From the NCBI GenBank assembly GCA_023150375.1, contig JAKLLA010000019.1, forward strand, positions 41,889-105,888: a stretch of DNA of 64,000 nucleotides, written 5' to 3'. The DNA is from Burkholderiaceae bacterium. Lineage in GTDB: Bacteria > Pseudomonadota > Gammaproteobacteria > Burkholderiales > Burkholderiaceae_C. The notes below the pieces were generated by a model. It searched no databases. It was not told where the DNA came from and saw only the letters and a program-made list of their open reading frames with translations. This document shows, one piece after another, positions 1-9,157 of the stretch (the stretch's first letter is position 1; every line of letters starts with the position of its first letter). Position numbers and translations under genes: made by a program.

Positions 1-210
1 CTGGTCGACCGCCTGCTGGGCGAGCACCAGACCGTCCTCAAGCCGCTGGGCCGCGTCTTCCAGCACCTGCCCGGCATCGCCGGCTCGACCGTGCTGGGCA
101 GCGGCGAGGTGGCGCTGGTGCTGGACCTGCCGAGCCTGGTGGCGCATGCCAGCGTCAGCCACGCCGCGCTGCGCCGCAGCCAGGCCACAGCCCGGCGCGC
201 CGCGGCCTGA
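1..210 (+). CDS. cheA: CheA histidine kinase, C-terminal end only (partial)
   Basis: The window opens inside this gene. Only about 69 residues remain, ending at a TGA at 208-210. They read as the last part of a CheW-like regulatory domain: LLGEHQTVLKPLG followed by a strand-rich stretch with GSTVLGSGEVALVLDLPSL, the usual end of CheA. In the family this domain binds CheW and receptors and couples them to CheA autophosphorylation. It is the first visible gene of a rightward operon with receptors, cheW, cheR, cheD and cheB. A stand-alone CheW or CheV ending cannot be excluded from this fragment, but the gene order favours CheA. Confidence 0.8.
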   Translation: MVDRLLGEHQTVLKPLGRVFQHLPGIAGSTVLGSGEVALVLDLPSLVAHASVSHAALRRSQATARRAAA

Positions 211-264
211 GGCCGCATCCACCGCCGCCCCCGCTCATCACACGAACCACCAGGGCTTCACACC

Positions 265-2817
265 GTGCGCAGCAATCTCCCCGTCACCCAGAAGGAATAC
301 CCGCTGTCCGCGGGCATGTGCATCGTCTCGCGGACCGACCCGAAGGGCCGCATCACCTGGGTCAACCAGGACTTCATCACCGCCGCCGGCTTCACCGAGC
401 GCGAGCTGATCGGCCAGCCGCACAACCTGGTGCGCCACCCGGACATGCCGGCCGAAGCCTTCGCCGACCTCTGGCGTACCCTGCAGGCCGGCAAGCCCTG
501 GTCCGGCATGGTGAAGAACCGCCGCAAGGACGGCGACCACTACTGGGTGCTGGCCAACGTGACCCCGCTGGAGGAGAACGACCAGCGGGTGGGCTACCTG
601 TCGGTGCGCACCGTGCCCACGCGGGCGCAGATCGACGCGGCCGAGGAGGCCTACCGCCGCCTACGCGAAGGACAGGCACCCGGCTGGACCGTGCATGAAG
701 GCGAGTTCGTCCAGGCCGCCGGGATACGGCGCGCCGAGCGCCTCGCCGGCCTGCTGGGCCGCACCTCGGTCGGGCGCCAGCTGGGCGTGGCGGTCGGGCT
801 GGGTGGCGCGGCCGCGCTCGGCGGCATCGGCCTGGCGGCCGCGCAGGCCTGGTGGCTGGCACCGCTGCCGCTGGCCGCGGCGGTGGCCTCGGCCTGGGCA
901 CTGCAGCGCGTGTCGCGCCGCCTGAACTCCAGCCTGCGCGACATCCGCGAGCACCTGGACCGCTATGCCCAGGGCCGCTTCGACGGCGTGGTGGGCCGCC
1001 TGGTCGGCCAGGACGAACCGGTGCAGGCGCTGCACGCGATCCGTCGCCTGCAGACCCGGCTGGGCTTCGAGCTGGCCGACTCGAAGCGCCGCGCAGTGGA
1101 GTCCGAGCGCATCCGCATGGCGCTGGACGTGGCCACCGCCCGCATGCTGGTGACCGACGCGGACGGCTTCGTGGTCTACGTGAACACTTCCCTGCGCGAC
1201 TGGCTCGACGAGCATCAGGAGGCGCTGCGTGCCGACTGGCCGAAGCTCGATGGCGCGCGGCTGGCCGGCGCCCGGCTGGACGCGATGATGGTCGACCGGC
1301 AGGGCCAGCCGCTGCTGCCCGCACTGGACCGCCGCCAGCGCCTGACCCGCACGGCCGGCGGGCGCACCGTGGACCTGACCATCACGCCGGTGCGCCAGGG
1401 TGAAGGCCCGGTGACCGGGGCGGTGATCGAATGGGTCGACCAGACCGAGGCGCTGGCCGCGACGGCCCGCACCGAGGCCGCCGCCGCCGAGGATCGCCGC
1501 CAGCGCGATGCCGCCCTGCGCGTGAACCGGGCGCTGGACGCCACGCCGATGCCCATCCGCATCGCCGACGCCAACGGCACGATCGTCTACGTCAACGAGG
1601 CCCTGACGGAGGTGGTGCGACGCGATGCGGCCGCCTTCCGTGCCGAGATCCCTGGCTTCGATCCGGAGCGGGTGCTGGGCGGCTCGATCGGCATCTTCTA
1701 CCGCGACCCGGAAGCCGCCATCGCCCGGCTGCGCGGCCTGCAGAGCCGGGTCACCACGCGCATGGTGCTGGGCGGGCGCACCTACGACGTCACCACCACC
1801 CCGATCGTCGGGGCCGACGGCAGCCGCCTGGGCTCGATCGGCCAGTGGCAGGACCGCACCGAGCAGCTCGCTGCCGAGGCCGAACTGGCCAAGCTGGCCG
1901 AGGCGGCCACGCGCGGCAACTTCACCGCCCGCATGGACGTGCAGCGCCACGAGGGCTTCATCCGCCAGGTCGGCGAGATGCTCAACGGCCTGATCGCGAC
2001 GATGAACGGCACCCTGACCGAAGTGCGCGGCGCGGCCGAGCGGCTGCGCATGGCCGCCGGCGAGACCACCAGCACGGCCCACTCGCTGGCCCAGCAGGCC
2101 TCCGAGCAGGCCGCCACGGTCGAGCAGACCACCGCCGCGCTGCAGGAGATGGCCGACTCGGTGCAGCGCAACGCCGCCAACGCCTCCGAGACCGGGCGCA
2201 TGGCCCGCGGCGCCGCCACCGAGGCCCAGGAAGGCGGCGCGGCGGTGGCGCAGACGGTGGAGGCCATGAAGTCCATCGCCACGCGCATCTCCATCATCGA
2301 CGACATCGCCTACCAGACCAACCTGCTGGCCCTGAACGCGGCCATCGAGGCCGCCCGTGCCGGCGAGCACGGCAAGGGCTTCGCCGTCGTGGCCGCCGAG
2401 GTGCGCAAGCTCGCCGAGCGCAGCCAGATCGCCGCCCAGGAGATCGGCCAGCTCGCCGACAGCTCGGTGGGCCTGGCCGAGAAGGCCGGCCGCCTGCTGG
2501 GCGACATGGTGCCCGCGATCCGCAAGACCAGCGACCTGATCGGCGACATCGCGCAGGCCTCGGACAGCCAGAGCGACAGCGTCGGCCAGATCACCGACGC
2601 GATGGACCAGGTCAACCAGGCCACGCAGCGCAACGCCGCGGCCTCCGAAGAGCTGTCGGCCACCGCCGAGCAGCTCAACGGCGAGGCCGCCCAGCTGCAG
2701 CAGCTGGTGGCGCGCTTCCAGCTCGGCGAGCGCCGTGCCGAAGCGGCACCTCGCCCGGCAGCGCGCAGTGCCGGCACGTCCGCCCGCCGCAGCCCGGCCC
2801 CCGCGCTGGTCGACTGA
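265..2817 (+). CDS. Aer-type methyl-accepting receptor with three PAS domains
   Basis: Receptor of 850 residues that should control CheA through a C-terminal signalling hairpin. Residues 10-115 are an Aer-type PAS domain. Asn34, Arg57, His58 and Asp60 (in NLVRHPDMP) fall at the same numbers as the FAD-binding residues of E. coli Aer, which supports the GTG start at 265. A hydrophobic stretch at about 174-214 would anchor it without a real periplasmic domain. Two more PAS domains follow (about 285-392 and 420-530), resembling the Aer2 heme PAS but lacking its axial His (Met342 and Tyr479 instead); Trp390 and Trp528 are kept. The signalling domain has its tip near 678-700 ([18 protein letters not shown]). 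It starts 54 bases after cheA. Redox/oxygen sensing is inferred from family; ligands of the extra PAS domains are unknown. Confidence 0.88.
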   Translation: MRSNLPVTQKEYPLSAGMCIVSRTDPKGRITWVNQDFITAAGFTERELIGQPHNLVRHPDMPAEAFADLWRTLQAGKPWSGMVKNRRKDGDHYWVLANVTPLEENDQRVGYLSVRTVPTRAQIDAAEEAYRRLREGQAPGWTVHEGEFVQAAGIRRAERLAGLLGRTSVGRQLGVAVGLGGAAALGGIGLAAAQAWWLAPLPLAAAVASAWALQRVSRRLNSSLRDIREHLDRYAQGRFDGVVGRLVGQDEPVQALHAIRRLQTRLGFELADSKRRAVESERIRMALDVATARMLVTDADGFVVYVNTSLRDWLDEHQEALRADWPKLDGARLAGARLDAMMVDRQGQPLLPALDRRQRLTRTAGGRTVDLTITPVRQGEGPVTGAVIEWVDQTEALAATARTEAAAAEDRRQRDAALRVNRALDATPMPIRIADANGTIVYVNEALTEVVRRDAAAFRAEIPGFDPERVLGGSIGIFYRDPEAAIARLRGLQSRVTTRMVLGGRTYDVTTTPIVGADGSRLGSIGQWQDRTEQLAAEAELAKLAEAATRGNFTARMDVQRHEGFIRQVGEMLNGLIATMNGTLTEVRGAAERLRMAAGETTSTAHSLAQQASEQAATVEQTTAALQEMADSVQRNAANASETGRMARGAATEAQEGGAAVAQTVEAMKSIATRISIIDDIAYQTNLLALNAAIEAARAGEHGKGFAVVAAEVRKLAERSQIAAQEIGQLADSSVGLAEKAGRLLGDMVPAIRKTSDLIGDIAQASDSQSDSVGQITDAMDQVNQATQRNAAASEELSATAEQLNGEAAQLQQLVARFQLGERRAEAAPRPAARSAGTSARRSPAPALVD
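2257..2475 (+). repeat. Signalling-domain tract nearly identical to 5249-5467 (copy 1)
   Basis: DNA encoding the receptor hairpin tip. Over 2281-2460 it differs at about 9 of 180 positions from the matching part of the next gene. The rest of the two genes is much more diverged, suggesting recent duplication or gene conversion, or strong constraint on the tip. Confidence 0.75.
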
Positions 2818-2878
2818 ACGCCCTGCCGACCCCACACCTCCGTCCACGCCCCCTCACGACTTCCTCGCGCCACCGACC

Positions 2879-5800
2879 ATGACACAACGCCCCACTTCCT
2901 CTTCCGCGGGCCCACGCCCGCTGCCCTGGTTCTTCCGCGCCGCAGCCGCTCCGCTGGGTCGGCTGACCCTGGCCGGCAAGTCGATCCTGGTGGGCACCGC
3001 GCTGATGATCCCGCTGGCCTGGCTGATCGGCAACACCGGTCTGCGCCAGCAGGCCGAGCTGGCCTACACCCAGGGCGAGCTGACCGGACATCACGCGCTG
3101 CACGAAGTGCTCGACTTGTCGCTGCAACTGTCGGACGCGCGTGGCCAGGCCATCGTGGCGCTGAGCGCGCAGCAGCCGCAGCCGCGCCCGGACGCGCTGC
3201 GCCAGCAGGTCGACGCGGTGCAGGCCCTGGTCCAGGCCCATCCGCAATGGGGCCTGCAGCCGGCCTGGGCCAGCACCCGCGAGGCCCTGCAACCCCTGCT
3301 CGAACCGGTCGCCGCGGGCACGCCGGTGGCACGCCTGACGGCCCAGCATGCCCTGGCACAGCAGCGCATCCGCGCACTGGTGACGCTGGCTGCCGAGCAG
3401 AGCGGCGTCATCTTCGACCCGGAACCGGTGACCTACCTGCAGATGGACCTGTTCACCGCAGTGCTGCCGCAACAGATGGAGCTGCTGGCCTTGCTGCGTG
3501 ACGGGACGGTCGAGGCCCCCGGCGCGGCCCAGGAAGGCACCGAGGCGGCCCGACGCGCCCGCATCGAGGTGCTGAGCCGCCAGCTGGCCGAGCAGGCCCA
3601 TGTGGTGAAGATGCGCATGGATGGTCTGACCCGGCACGGCGGCAGCCTGCCCCCGGCGTGGAACACAGCGCAGGCAACGATCGAAGGCTTCGTGCGGTCG
3701 CTGCAGGCCGCCGCCGAGCAGCAAGGCAGCGGCAATCCGGCCGCCCTGCTGGCCGACAGCCGCAAGGCCATCGAGGCGCTCGACCAGGTGCACGGCGAAC
3801 TCGGCAGTGCCTTCGAGGCCGGCCTGAACGCGCGCATTCACCGCATCGAACAGGAACGGCTCTGGATGGCCGCGGCCCTGCTCGGCGGGCTGGCACTGGC
3901 CACCTACCTGTTCCTGGCGGTGCTCGCCTCGGTGGCCCGTGCGGCCGGCGCACTCCGGCAGGGCGCACAGCGCATGGCCGCCGGCGAGATCCACCAGCCC
4001 ATCGAGGTGGCGGGCCGCGACGAGTTCGCCCGCATCGCTGCCTCCTTCGAGCAGAGCCGCCTGAGCCTGGTGCGCCTGATCCAGGACATGCAGAGCATGG
4101 CCGCCGAGCACGAGCGCGGCGACATCGACGTGGTGATCGACGCCGATCGCTTCAGCGGCGAGTACCGCACCATGGCCGCCGGCGTCAACGAGATGGTGGG
4201 CGCACACATCGCGGTCAAGAAGAAGGCCATCGCGGTGGTGCAGGCCTTCGGTGCCGGGGACTTCGAACAGCCCCTGGAGACCTTCCCGGGCAAGAAACGC
4301 TTCGTCAACGACGCCATCGAGCAGGTGCGCGCAATCCTGCGCAGCAACGCCGCGGCGGCCGACGAGAACCTGCGCATCCGCATGGCGCTGGACGACGTGC
4401 CCAGCGCGGTGCTGATCGCCGACAACGCCGGCGTGATCCGCTACGCCAACAAGTCGGTGATCGCCCTGCTCACCCGCATCGCCGACGACCTGCGCACCGT
4501 GGTGCCGAACTTCGACGTCAAGACCATCATCGGCTCGAACTTCGACATCTTCCACAAGAATCCGGCGCACCAGCGCCGCCTGGTCGAGGGCCTGAGCGGC
4601 CCGCACCGCGCGCAATGGAAGTTCGGCGGCCGCGCCATCCAGCTCACCGCCAGCCCGATCTTCGATCACGCCGGCGAGCGTGCCGGTGCCGTGCTGGAGT
4701 GGGTCGACCGCACCGGAGAGGTGCGCGCCGAAGAGGAAGTGACCTCGATCGTCGAGGGCGCCTCGCGCGGCGACTTCAGCCGCCGGATCTCGCTGGCCAG
4801 CGATGCCCCGGCCTTCATGCGCACGCTGGGCAACGGCGTGAACCAGCTGATGGGCACCACCGAGCACAACCTCACCCAGGTCAGCGAGATGCTCTCGCGG
4901 GTGGCCGCGGGCGACCTCACCGCCACCCTGGACGGTGAACATGCCGGCATCTTCGGCCAGCTGCAGGGCGACCTCAACCGCATGGTCGGCCAGCTGGTGG
5001 ACACCATCTCACAGGTCACGGCCGCCGCCGAGGCCCTCACCGCCGCAGCCGGCCAGGTCTCGTCGACCTCCCAGAGCCTGTCGCAGGGTGCCTCCGAGCA
5101 GGCCGCCAGCGTCGAGCAGACTTCCGCCTCGCTGCAGGAGATGGCCGCATCCGTGCGCCAGAACGCCGAGAACGCCAACGTCACCGACGGCATTGCCACC
5201 AAGGCGGCCCGCGAGGCCCAGGACGGCGGCGACGCCGTCGCCCAGACCGTCGAGGCCATGAAGTCGATCGCCACGCGCATCTCCATCATCGACGACATCG
5301 CCTACCAGACCAATCTGCTGGCGCTGAACGCGGCCATCGAGGCTGCCCGCGCCGGCGACCACGGCAAGGGCTTCGCGGTGGTGGCCGCCGAGGTGCGCAA
5401 GCTCGCCGAGCGCAGCCAGGTCGCCGCCCAGGAGATCGGCCAGCTCGCCGGCTCGTCGGTCAAGCTGGCCGAGAAGGCCGGCAGCCTGCTCGGCGAGATG
5501 GTCCCCTCGATCCAGAAGACCAGCGAGCTGGTGCAGGAGATCGCGGCCGCCTCGGGCGAGCAGTCCGACTCTGTGGGCCAGATCAACGCCGCGATGGAGC
5601 ATGTCAACGGCTCGACGCAGCAGAACGCCTCCGCGGCCGAGCAGCTCTCGGCCACCGCCGAGCAGCTCTCCGCGCAGGCCGCCCAGCTGCAGGGGCTGAT
5701 GGCCTTCTTCCAGCTGCGCGACCACGAGGCGCCCCGGGCAGCGGCTCTGCCCGCCGCGCCGGCACGGCCGGCCCCGGGCGCGGGTCGCCCCGCCTTCGCT

Positions 5801-5941
5801 GCCAGCGGGCAGGGCAACCAGGCGGCCCGCCAGCTGCAGTCCCTGCTGCAGCGGCGCGGCGTCGCCCCGGCCGCACGCGCGGGCAGCCCTGGCATGGCGG
5901 ACGCTCAGGACATCGACGAAGCCTCCTTCGGGCGCTTCTGA
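2879..5941 (+). CDS. Membrane chemoreceptor with polyHAMP and Aer2-like (putative heme) PAS domain
   Basis: Receptor of 1020 residues. It has TM1 at about 35-55, a periplasmic helical region, TM2 at about 329-355, then HAMP and HAMP-like repeats (about 355-500), a PAS domain (about 505-615), two more HAMP-like repeats (about 618-710) and a signalling domain with its tip near 804-826. This is the Pseudomonas aeruginosa Aer2 order (three HAMP, PAS, two HAMP, signalling) with an added membrane/periplasmic front. The PAS holds FHKNPAHQ, with His559 where Aer2 has its heme-ligating His234, and Trp608 exactly 49 residues later, the same spacing as His234-Trp283. Heme and oxygen binding is therefore a good inference, not proven. 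The C terminus SFGRF, after a flexible linker, may be a degenerate CheR-docking pentapeptide. ATG at 2879 was chosen over an in-frame ATG at 2735, which overlaps the previous gene. Confidence 0.88.
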   Translation: MTQRPTSSSAGPRPLPWFFRAAAAPLGRLTLAGKSILVGTALMIPLAWLIGNTGLRQQAELAYTQGELTGHHALHEVLDLSLQLSDARGQAIVALSAQQPQPRPDALRQQVDAVQALVQAHPQWGLQPAWASTREALQPLLEPVAAGTPVARLTAQHALAQQRIRALVTLAAEQSGVIFDPEPVTYLQMDLFTAVLPQQMELLALLRDGTVEAPGAAQEGTEAARRARIEVLSRQLAEQAHVVKMRMDGLTRHGGSLPPAWNTAQATIEGFVRSLQAAAEQQGSGNPAALLADSRKAIEALDQVHGELGSAFEAGLNARIHRIEQERLWMAAALLGGLALATYLFLAVLASVARAAGALRQGAQRMAAGEIHQPIEVAGRDEFARIAASFEQSRLSLVRLIQDMQSMAAEHERGDIDVVIDADRFSGEYRTMAAGVNEMVGAHIAVKKKAIAVVQAFGAGDFEQPLETFPGKKRFVNDAIEQVRAILRSNAAAADENLRIRMALDDVPSAVLIADNAGVIRYANKSVIALLTRIADDLRTVVPNFDVKTIIGSNFDIFHKNPAHQRRLVEGLSGPHRAQWKFGGRAIQLTASPIFDHAGERAGAVLEWVDRTGEVRAEEEVTSIVEGASRGDFSRRISLASDAPAFMRTLGNGVNQLMGTTEHNLTQVSEMLSRVAAGDLTATLDGEHAGIFGQLQGDLNRMVGQLVDTISQVTAAAEALTAAAGQVSSTSQSLSQGASEQAASVEQTSASLQEMAASVRQNAENANVTDGIATKAAREAQDGGDAVAQTVEAMKSIATRISIIDDIAYQTNLLALNAAIEAARAGDHGKGFAVVAAEVRKLAERSQVAAQEIGQLAGSSVKLAEKAGSLLGEMVPSIQKTSELVQEIAAASGEQSDSVGQINAAMEHVNGSTQQNASAAEQLSATAEQLSAQAAQLQGLMAFFQLRDHEAPRAAALPAAPARPAPGAGRPAFAASGQGNQAARQLQSLLQRRGVAPAARAGSPGMADAQDIDEASFGRF
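5249..5467 (+). repeat. Signalling-domain tract nearly identical to 2257-2475 (copy 2)
   Basis: Second copy of the receptor-tip coding tract, offset by 2992 bases from the first. The encoded tip is [18 protein letters not shown] in both genes, and most differences are synonymous third-position changes. Confidence 0.75.
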
Positions 5942-5965
5942 TCCCTCCCCCGCGAAGCTCCCGTC

Positions 5966-6529
5966 ATGACCCTCCCCACCGCCCCCCTCTCCGCCTTCGG
6001 CAGCGCGGCGGCCGGCAACGCCGCCGACCGGATGGCCGGCAGCCAGCTGCTGCGCCTGGCCGTCGGGCCGCGCATGTATGCGGTGCCCATCGAGCAGGTG
6101 CGCGAGATCCTCAAGGTCAGCCAGCTCACCGTGCTGCCGCTGATGCCCGCCTTCGTGCGCGGGGTGATGAACCTGCGCGGCGCCGTGGTGCCGGTGATCG
6201 ACCTGGGCGCACGCCTGGGCGGCCCGACCACTGCGCTGGCGCGGCGCACCTGCGTGGTCATCGTCGAGCAGCGCAGCGGCGACGGCAGCGCCCAGACCCT
6301 GGGTGTGCTGGTCGATGCGGTGCACGAGGTGGTCGACACCGGCGAGGCCGATCTGGAGCCCGTGCCCACGCTGGGTACCGAGGTCGACACCGCCTTCCTC
6401 GCCGCGATGGCCCGGTTGCGCGGCGAGATCGTGCCTGTGCTGGCGCTCGATCGGGTGCTCGACGAAGAGGCGCTGGCCCAGGCCATTGCCACGCACGCGC
6501 AGCCGGCCGACGGCGCGCGCCTGCACTGA
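5966..6529 (+). CDS. cheW: CheW coupling protein
   Basis: Protein of 187 residues made almost entirely of a CheW domain after a short Ala-rich N terminus. Visible family features are QLLRLAVGPRMYAVPIEQV, the FVRGVMNLRGAVVPVIDL core motif, and the closing strand region before the C terminus. CheW links receptors to CheA in the array. It lies 24 bases after the Aer2-like receptor and 13 bases before cheR, so it is almost certainly in the same operon. A second cheW occurs at 20645, so the two adaptors may serve different arrays or receptors. Confidence 0.93.
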   Translation: MTLPTAPLSAFGSAAAGNAADRMAGSQLLRLAVGPRMYAVPIEQVREILKVSQLTVLPLMPAFVRGVMNLRGAVVPVIDLGARLGGPTTALARRTCVVIVEQRSGDGSAQTLGVLVDAVHEVVDTGEADLEPVPTLGTEVDTAFLAAMARLRGEIVPVLALDRVLDEEALAQAIATHAQPADGARLH

Positions 6530-6542
6530 AGGAGACGCTGCC

Positions 6543-7340
6543 ATGGGCATGTCCGATGCGTCGTTCGACGCGGTGGTGACGATGTTCGAGAAGGTCTCGG
6601 GCATCCGCCTCGCGCCGGTCAAGAAGCCGCTGGTGGAAGGCCGGCTGCAGCGCCTGGCCGTCGAGGCGGGCCAGCCCAGCCTGGACCGCTACGTCGAGCA
6701 GCTCATGCGCGGCGAATCGCCCGACGAGCTGACCAAGGTCATCGACAAGCTGACCACCAACGAGACCTACTTCTTCCGCGAGCCGCAGCATTTCGAGTAC
6801 CTGGCGCGCTGGCTGAAGGAGCATCCGCCGCGCGGCCCCTTCCGCGTCTGGAGCGCCGCCAGCTCCTCCGGCGAGGAGGCCTACAGCATCGCCATGCTGC
6901 TGGCCGACCAGCTCGGCCAGCGCCCCTGGGAGGTGGTCGGCACCGACCTGTCGACCTCGGTGGTGGAGACCGCCCGGCGCGCGCTCTACCCGATGGAGCG
7001 GGCCCGCCACACCCCGCAGGCCTACCTGAAGCGCTTCTGCCTGCGCGGGCAGGGTGAGTACAGCGGCCAGCTGCTCATCCAGCGCGCGCTGCGCGAGCGC
7101 GTGAGCTTTCGCTGCGCCAACCTGATGCAGCCCCTTCCTTCGGATCTCGGGCAGTTCGACGTGATCTTCCTGCGCAACGTGCTGATCTACTTCGACGCCC
7201 CGGCCAAGGCCCGAATCGTCAGCCGTGTCATCGGACACCTCCACGATCATGGGCATCTCTTCACCGGCCACGCCGAGTCGCTCGGCAACCTCGACCTGCG
7301 CCTGCGGGCCATCCAGCCGGCCATCTACACGCACGGCTGA
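6543..7340 (+). CDS. cheR: CheR chemoreceptor glutamate methyltransferase
   Basis: Protein of 265 residues, the normal CheR length. It transfers methyl groups from S-adenosylmethionine to receptor glutamates. Motifs visible are TTNETYFFRE in the N-terminal helical domain/catalytic junction, the SAM-binding WSAASSSGEEAYSIAML, a Thr-Asp pair (VGTDLS), and FDVIFLRNVLIYFD near the end. The ATG at 6543 is preceded by a good GGAG ribosome-binding site. An upstream in-frame ATG would overlap cheW and is rejected. The gene is followed four bases later by cheD. Confidence 0.95.
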   Translation: MGMSDASFDAVVTMFEKVSGIRLAPVKKPLVEGRLQRLAVEAGQPSLDRYVEQLMRGESPDELTKVIDKLTTNETYFFREPQHFEYLARWLKEHPPRGPFRVWSAASSSGEEAYSIAMLLADQLGQRPWEVVGTDLSTSVVETARRALYPMERARHTPQAYLKRFCLRGQGEYSGQLLIQRALRERVSFRCANLMQPLPSDLGQFDVIFLRNVLIYFDAPAKARIVSRVIGHLHDHGHLFTGHAESLGNLDLRLRAIQPAIYTHG

Positions 7341-7344
7341 CGCG

Positions 7345-7926
7345 ATGAGCGGTCTGCACCACAAGCCGGCGCATCCGCCGCCCCGCCCGGGCGGGGGCGC
7401 GCTGCCCGGGCGTGCGGCCGCCGCGCCGTCCGGCCCCGTCGGCCTGGTGCGCCACGCCCGCCCCGGCCACGAGCTGCTGCTGATGCCCGGGCAGCTCTAC
7501 TTCGGCCGCGAGCCCGCCTCCATCCGCACCCTGCTGGGCTCCTGCGTGGCGCTGACGCTGTGGCATCCGCAGCGCCATCTCGGCGGCATGTGCCACTACC
7601 TGCTGCCCGAGCGCCACCGCAGCCACGGCCTGCCGGCCGACGGCCGCTACGGCAGCGAGGCCATCGCCCTGCTGCTGGACCTGCTGGCTCGCGCCGGCAC
7701 CCGCGCCACCGAGTACGAGGTGCACCTGTACGGCGGCGCCGACACCCTGCCCGACCATGTGCAGCACAAGACCCAGGTCGGGGTGCGCAACATCGAACTG
7801 GGCTGGACGCTGATCGACCAGCACGGCTTCCAGCTGGTCGGCGTGGACGTGGGCGACAACGTGCCGCGCACCGTGCGGCTGGACATGCACAGCGGCGAAG
7901 TGACGATGCGCCGCTCCGAGCGCTGA
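7345..7926 (+). CDS. cheD: CheD chemoreceptor glutamine deamidase
   Basis: Protein of 193 residues. CheD deamidates specific receptor glutamines to glutamates, creating methylation sites. The catalytic Cys lies in LLGSCVALTLW and the His in GGMCHYLLPER, the Cys-His pair of the family. The first 35 or so residues are Pro/Gly/Ala-rich and probably flexible. It starts four bases after the cheR stop and precedes cheB, the same cheR-cheD-cheB order as in the second chemotaxis cluster of Pseudomonas aeruginosa. Confidence 0.93.
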   Translation: MSGLHHKPAHPPPRPGGGALPGRAAAAPSGPVGLVRHARPGHELLLMPGQLYFGREPASIRTLLGSCVALTLWHPQRHLGGMCHYLLPERHRSHGLPADGRYGSEAIALLLDLLARAGTRATEYEVHLYGGADTLPDHVQHKTQVGVRNIELGWTLIDQHGFQLVGVDVGDNVPRTVRLDMHSGEVTMRRSER

Positions 7927-7965
7927 GCCGCCGCGGCGCGCGCACGCAACCCGAAGGGAACCGAC

Positions 7966-9105
7966 ATGAAATCGATCAAGGTGATGATCGTCGACGACTC
8001 GGCGGTGGTGCGAAAGCACCTCACCGGCCTGCTCAATGCGGCGGGCATCGAGGTGATCGCCGCCGCATCCGACCCGCTGTTCGCCTGGCAGAAGATGCAG
8101 GCCCAGTGGCCCGACGTGGTGGTGCTGGACGTGGAGATGCCGCGCATGGACGGCATCACCTTCCTGCGCCAGATCATGGCCGAGCGCCCCACCCCGGTGG
8201 TGATGTGCTCGACCCTGACCGAGGCCGGCTGCGAGACCACGATGCAGGCGCTGGCCGCCGGCGCGGTGAGCTTCGTCACCAAGCCGCGCATCGGCCTGCG
8301 CGACTTCCTGGAGGACCGCAGCAACGGGCTGGTGGCCGCGGTGCGTGCGGCCGCGGGCGCCAACCTGCGCGCCATCGCCGCCGGCGCGGCGGCGCGGGCG
8401 CAGCCGGCGGCATCGGCCACGGTGACGCGGTCGGCCGGCGCGACGGCCGGAGCCGGCGCCGCGACGCGCCGGCCGCCGGGCCACGTCGCCCCGGCCCGGC
8501 CGGCGGGGGCGATGGCCGAGACCACCGACCGCGTCATCGCGGTGGGCATCTCCACCGGCGGCGTGCAGTCCATCGAAGTGGTGCTGCGCGCACTGCCGCG
8601 CACGATTCCCGGCATGGTGATCGTGCAGCACATGCCGGAGAAGTTCACCGCCTCCTTCGCGGCCCGGTTGAACAACCTCTGCGAGCTGGAGGTCCTGGAG
8701 GCCCGGGACGGCGACCGCGTCATCGACGGGCGCGTGCTGATCGCCCCGGGCGGTCGGCACATGCGGCTCAAGCGCAACGGCGCCCAGTACGTCGCCGAGG
8801 TCTTCGACGGCCCGCTGGTGAACCACCACCGGCCGTCGGTGGACGTGCTGTTCAAGTCGGTGGCGCACTGCGCCGGGCGCAACGCCATCGGCCTGATCAT
8901 GACCGGCATGGGCGACGACGGCGCGCGCGGCCTGCGCGACATGCACGACGCGGGCGCGCTCACCGCAGCGCAGGACGAGGCCAGCTCGGTGGTCTTCGGC
9001 ATGCCCAAGGAGGCCATCAAGCTCGGTGCGACCGACCACGTGCTCGGCCTGGGCGAGATCGCCGGCTGGCTGCAACGGGTGTGCAGCCAGCGCGCCACGG
9101 CCTGA
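7966..9105 (+). CDS. cheB: CheB response-regulator methylesterase
   Basis: Protein of 379 residues. The N-terminal receiver has the acidic pair Asp10-Asp11 and the phospho-acceptor Asp55 in [14 protein letters not shown] linker of about 60 Ala-rich residues follows. The C-terminal CheB methylesterase has the catalytic Ser in [11 protein letters not shown], His in VQHMPEKF and Asp in [12 protein letters not shown]. It removes methyl groups from, or deamidates, receptors in response to phosphorylation by CheA, giving adaptation. A GAAGGGA ribosome-binding site sits just upstream of the ATG. It is the last recognisable chemotaxis gene of this operon; cheY and cheZ are not in the visible part. 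Confidence 0.95.
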   Translation: MKSIKVMIVDDSAVVRKHLTGLLNAAGIEVIAAASDPLFAWQKMQAQWPDVVVLDVEMPRMDGITFLRQIMAERPTPVVMCSTLTEAGCETTMQALAAGAVSFVTKPRIGLRDFLEDRSNGLVAAVRAAAGANLRAIAAGAAARAQPAASATVTRSAGATAGAGAATRRPPGHVAPARPAGAMAETTDRVIAVGISTGGVQSIEVVLRALPRTIPGMVIVQHMPEKFTASFAARLNNLCELEVLEARDGDRVIDGRVLIAPGGRHMRLKRNGAQYVAEVFDGPLVNHHRPSVDVLFKSVAHCAGRNAIGLIMTGMGDDGARGLRDMHDAGALTAAQDEASSVVFGMPKEAIKLGATDHVLGLGEIAGWLQRVCSQRATA

Positions 9106-9157
9106 CGAGGGGGTGTCACTGCGGGAACGGGCGACTGCCGCGATACTTCGGCACCGG

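Noticed and set aside
2735..2878. Upstream in-frame ATG for the Aer2-like receptor
   Set aside because: It would overlap the end of the preceding receptor by 83 bases and add an Arg/Pro-rich, non-homologous N terminus.
1..9105. Flagellar sigma-28 promoters for the chemotaxis genes
   Set aside because: No convincing TAAA...GCCGATAA-type match was found in the short intergenic spacers; the operon promoter probably lies to the left of the window.
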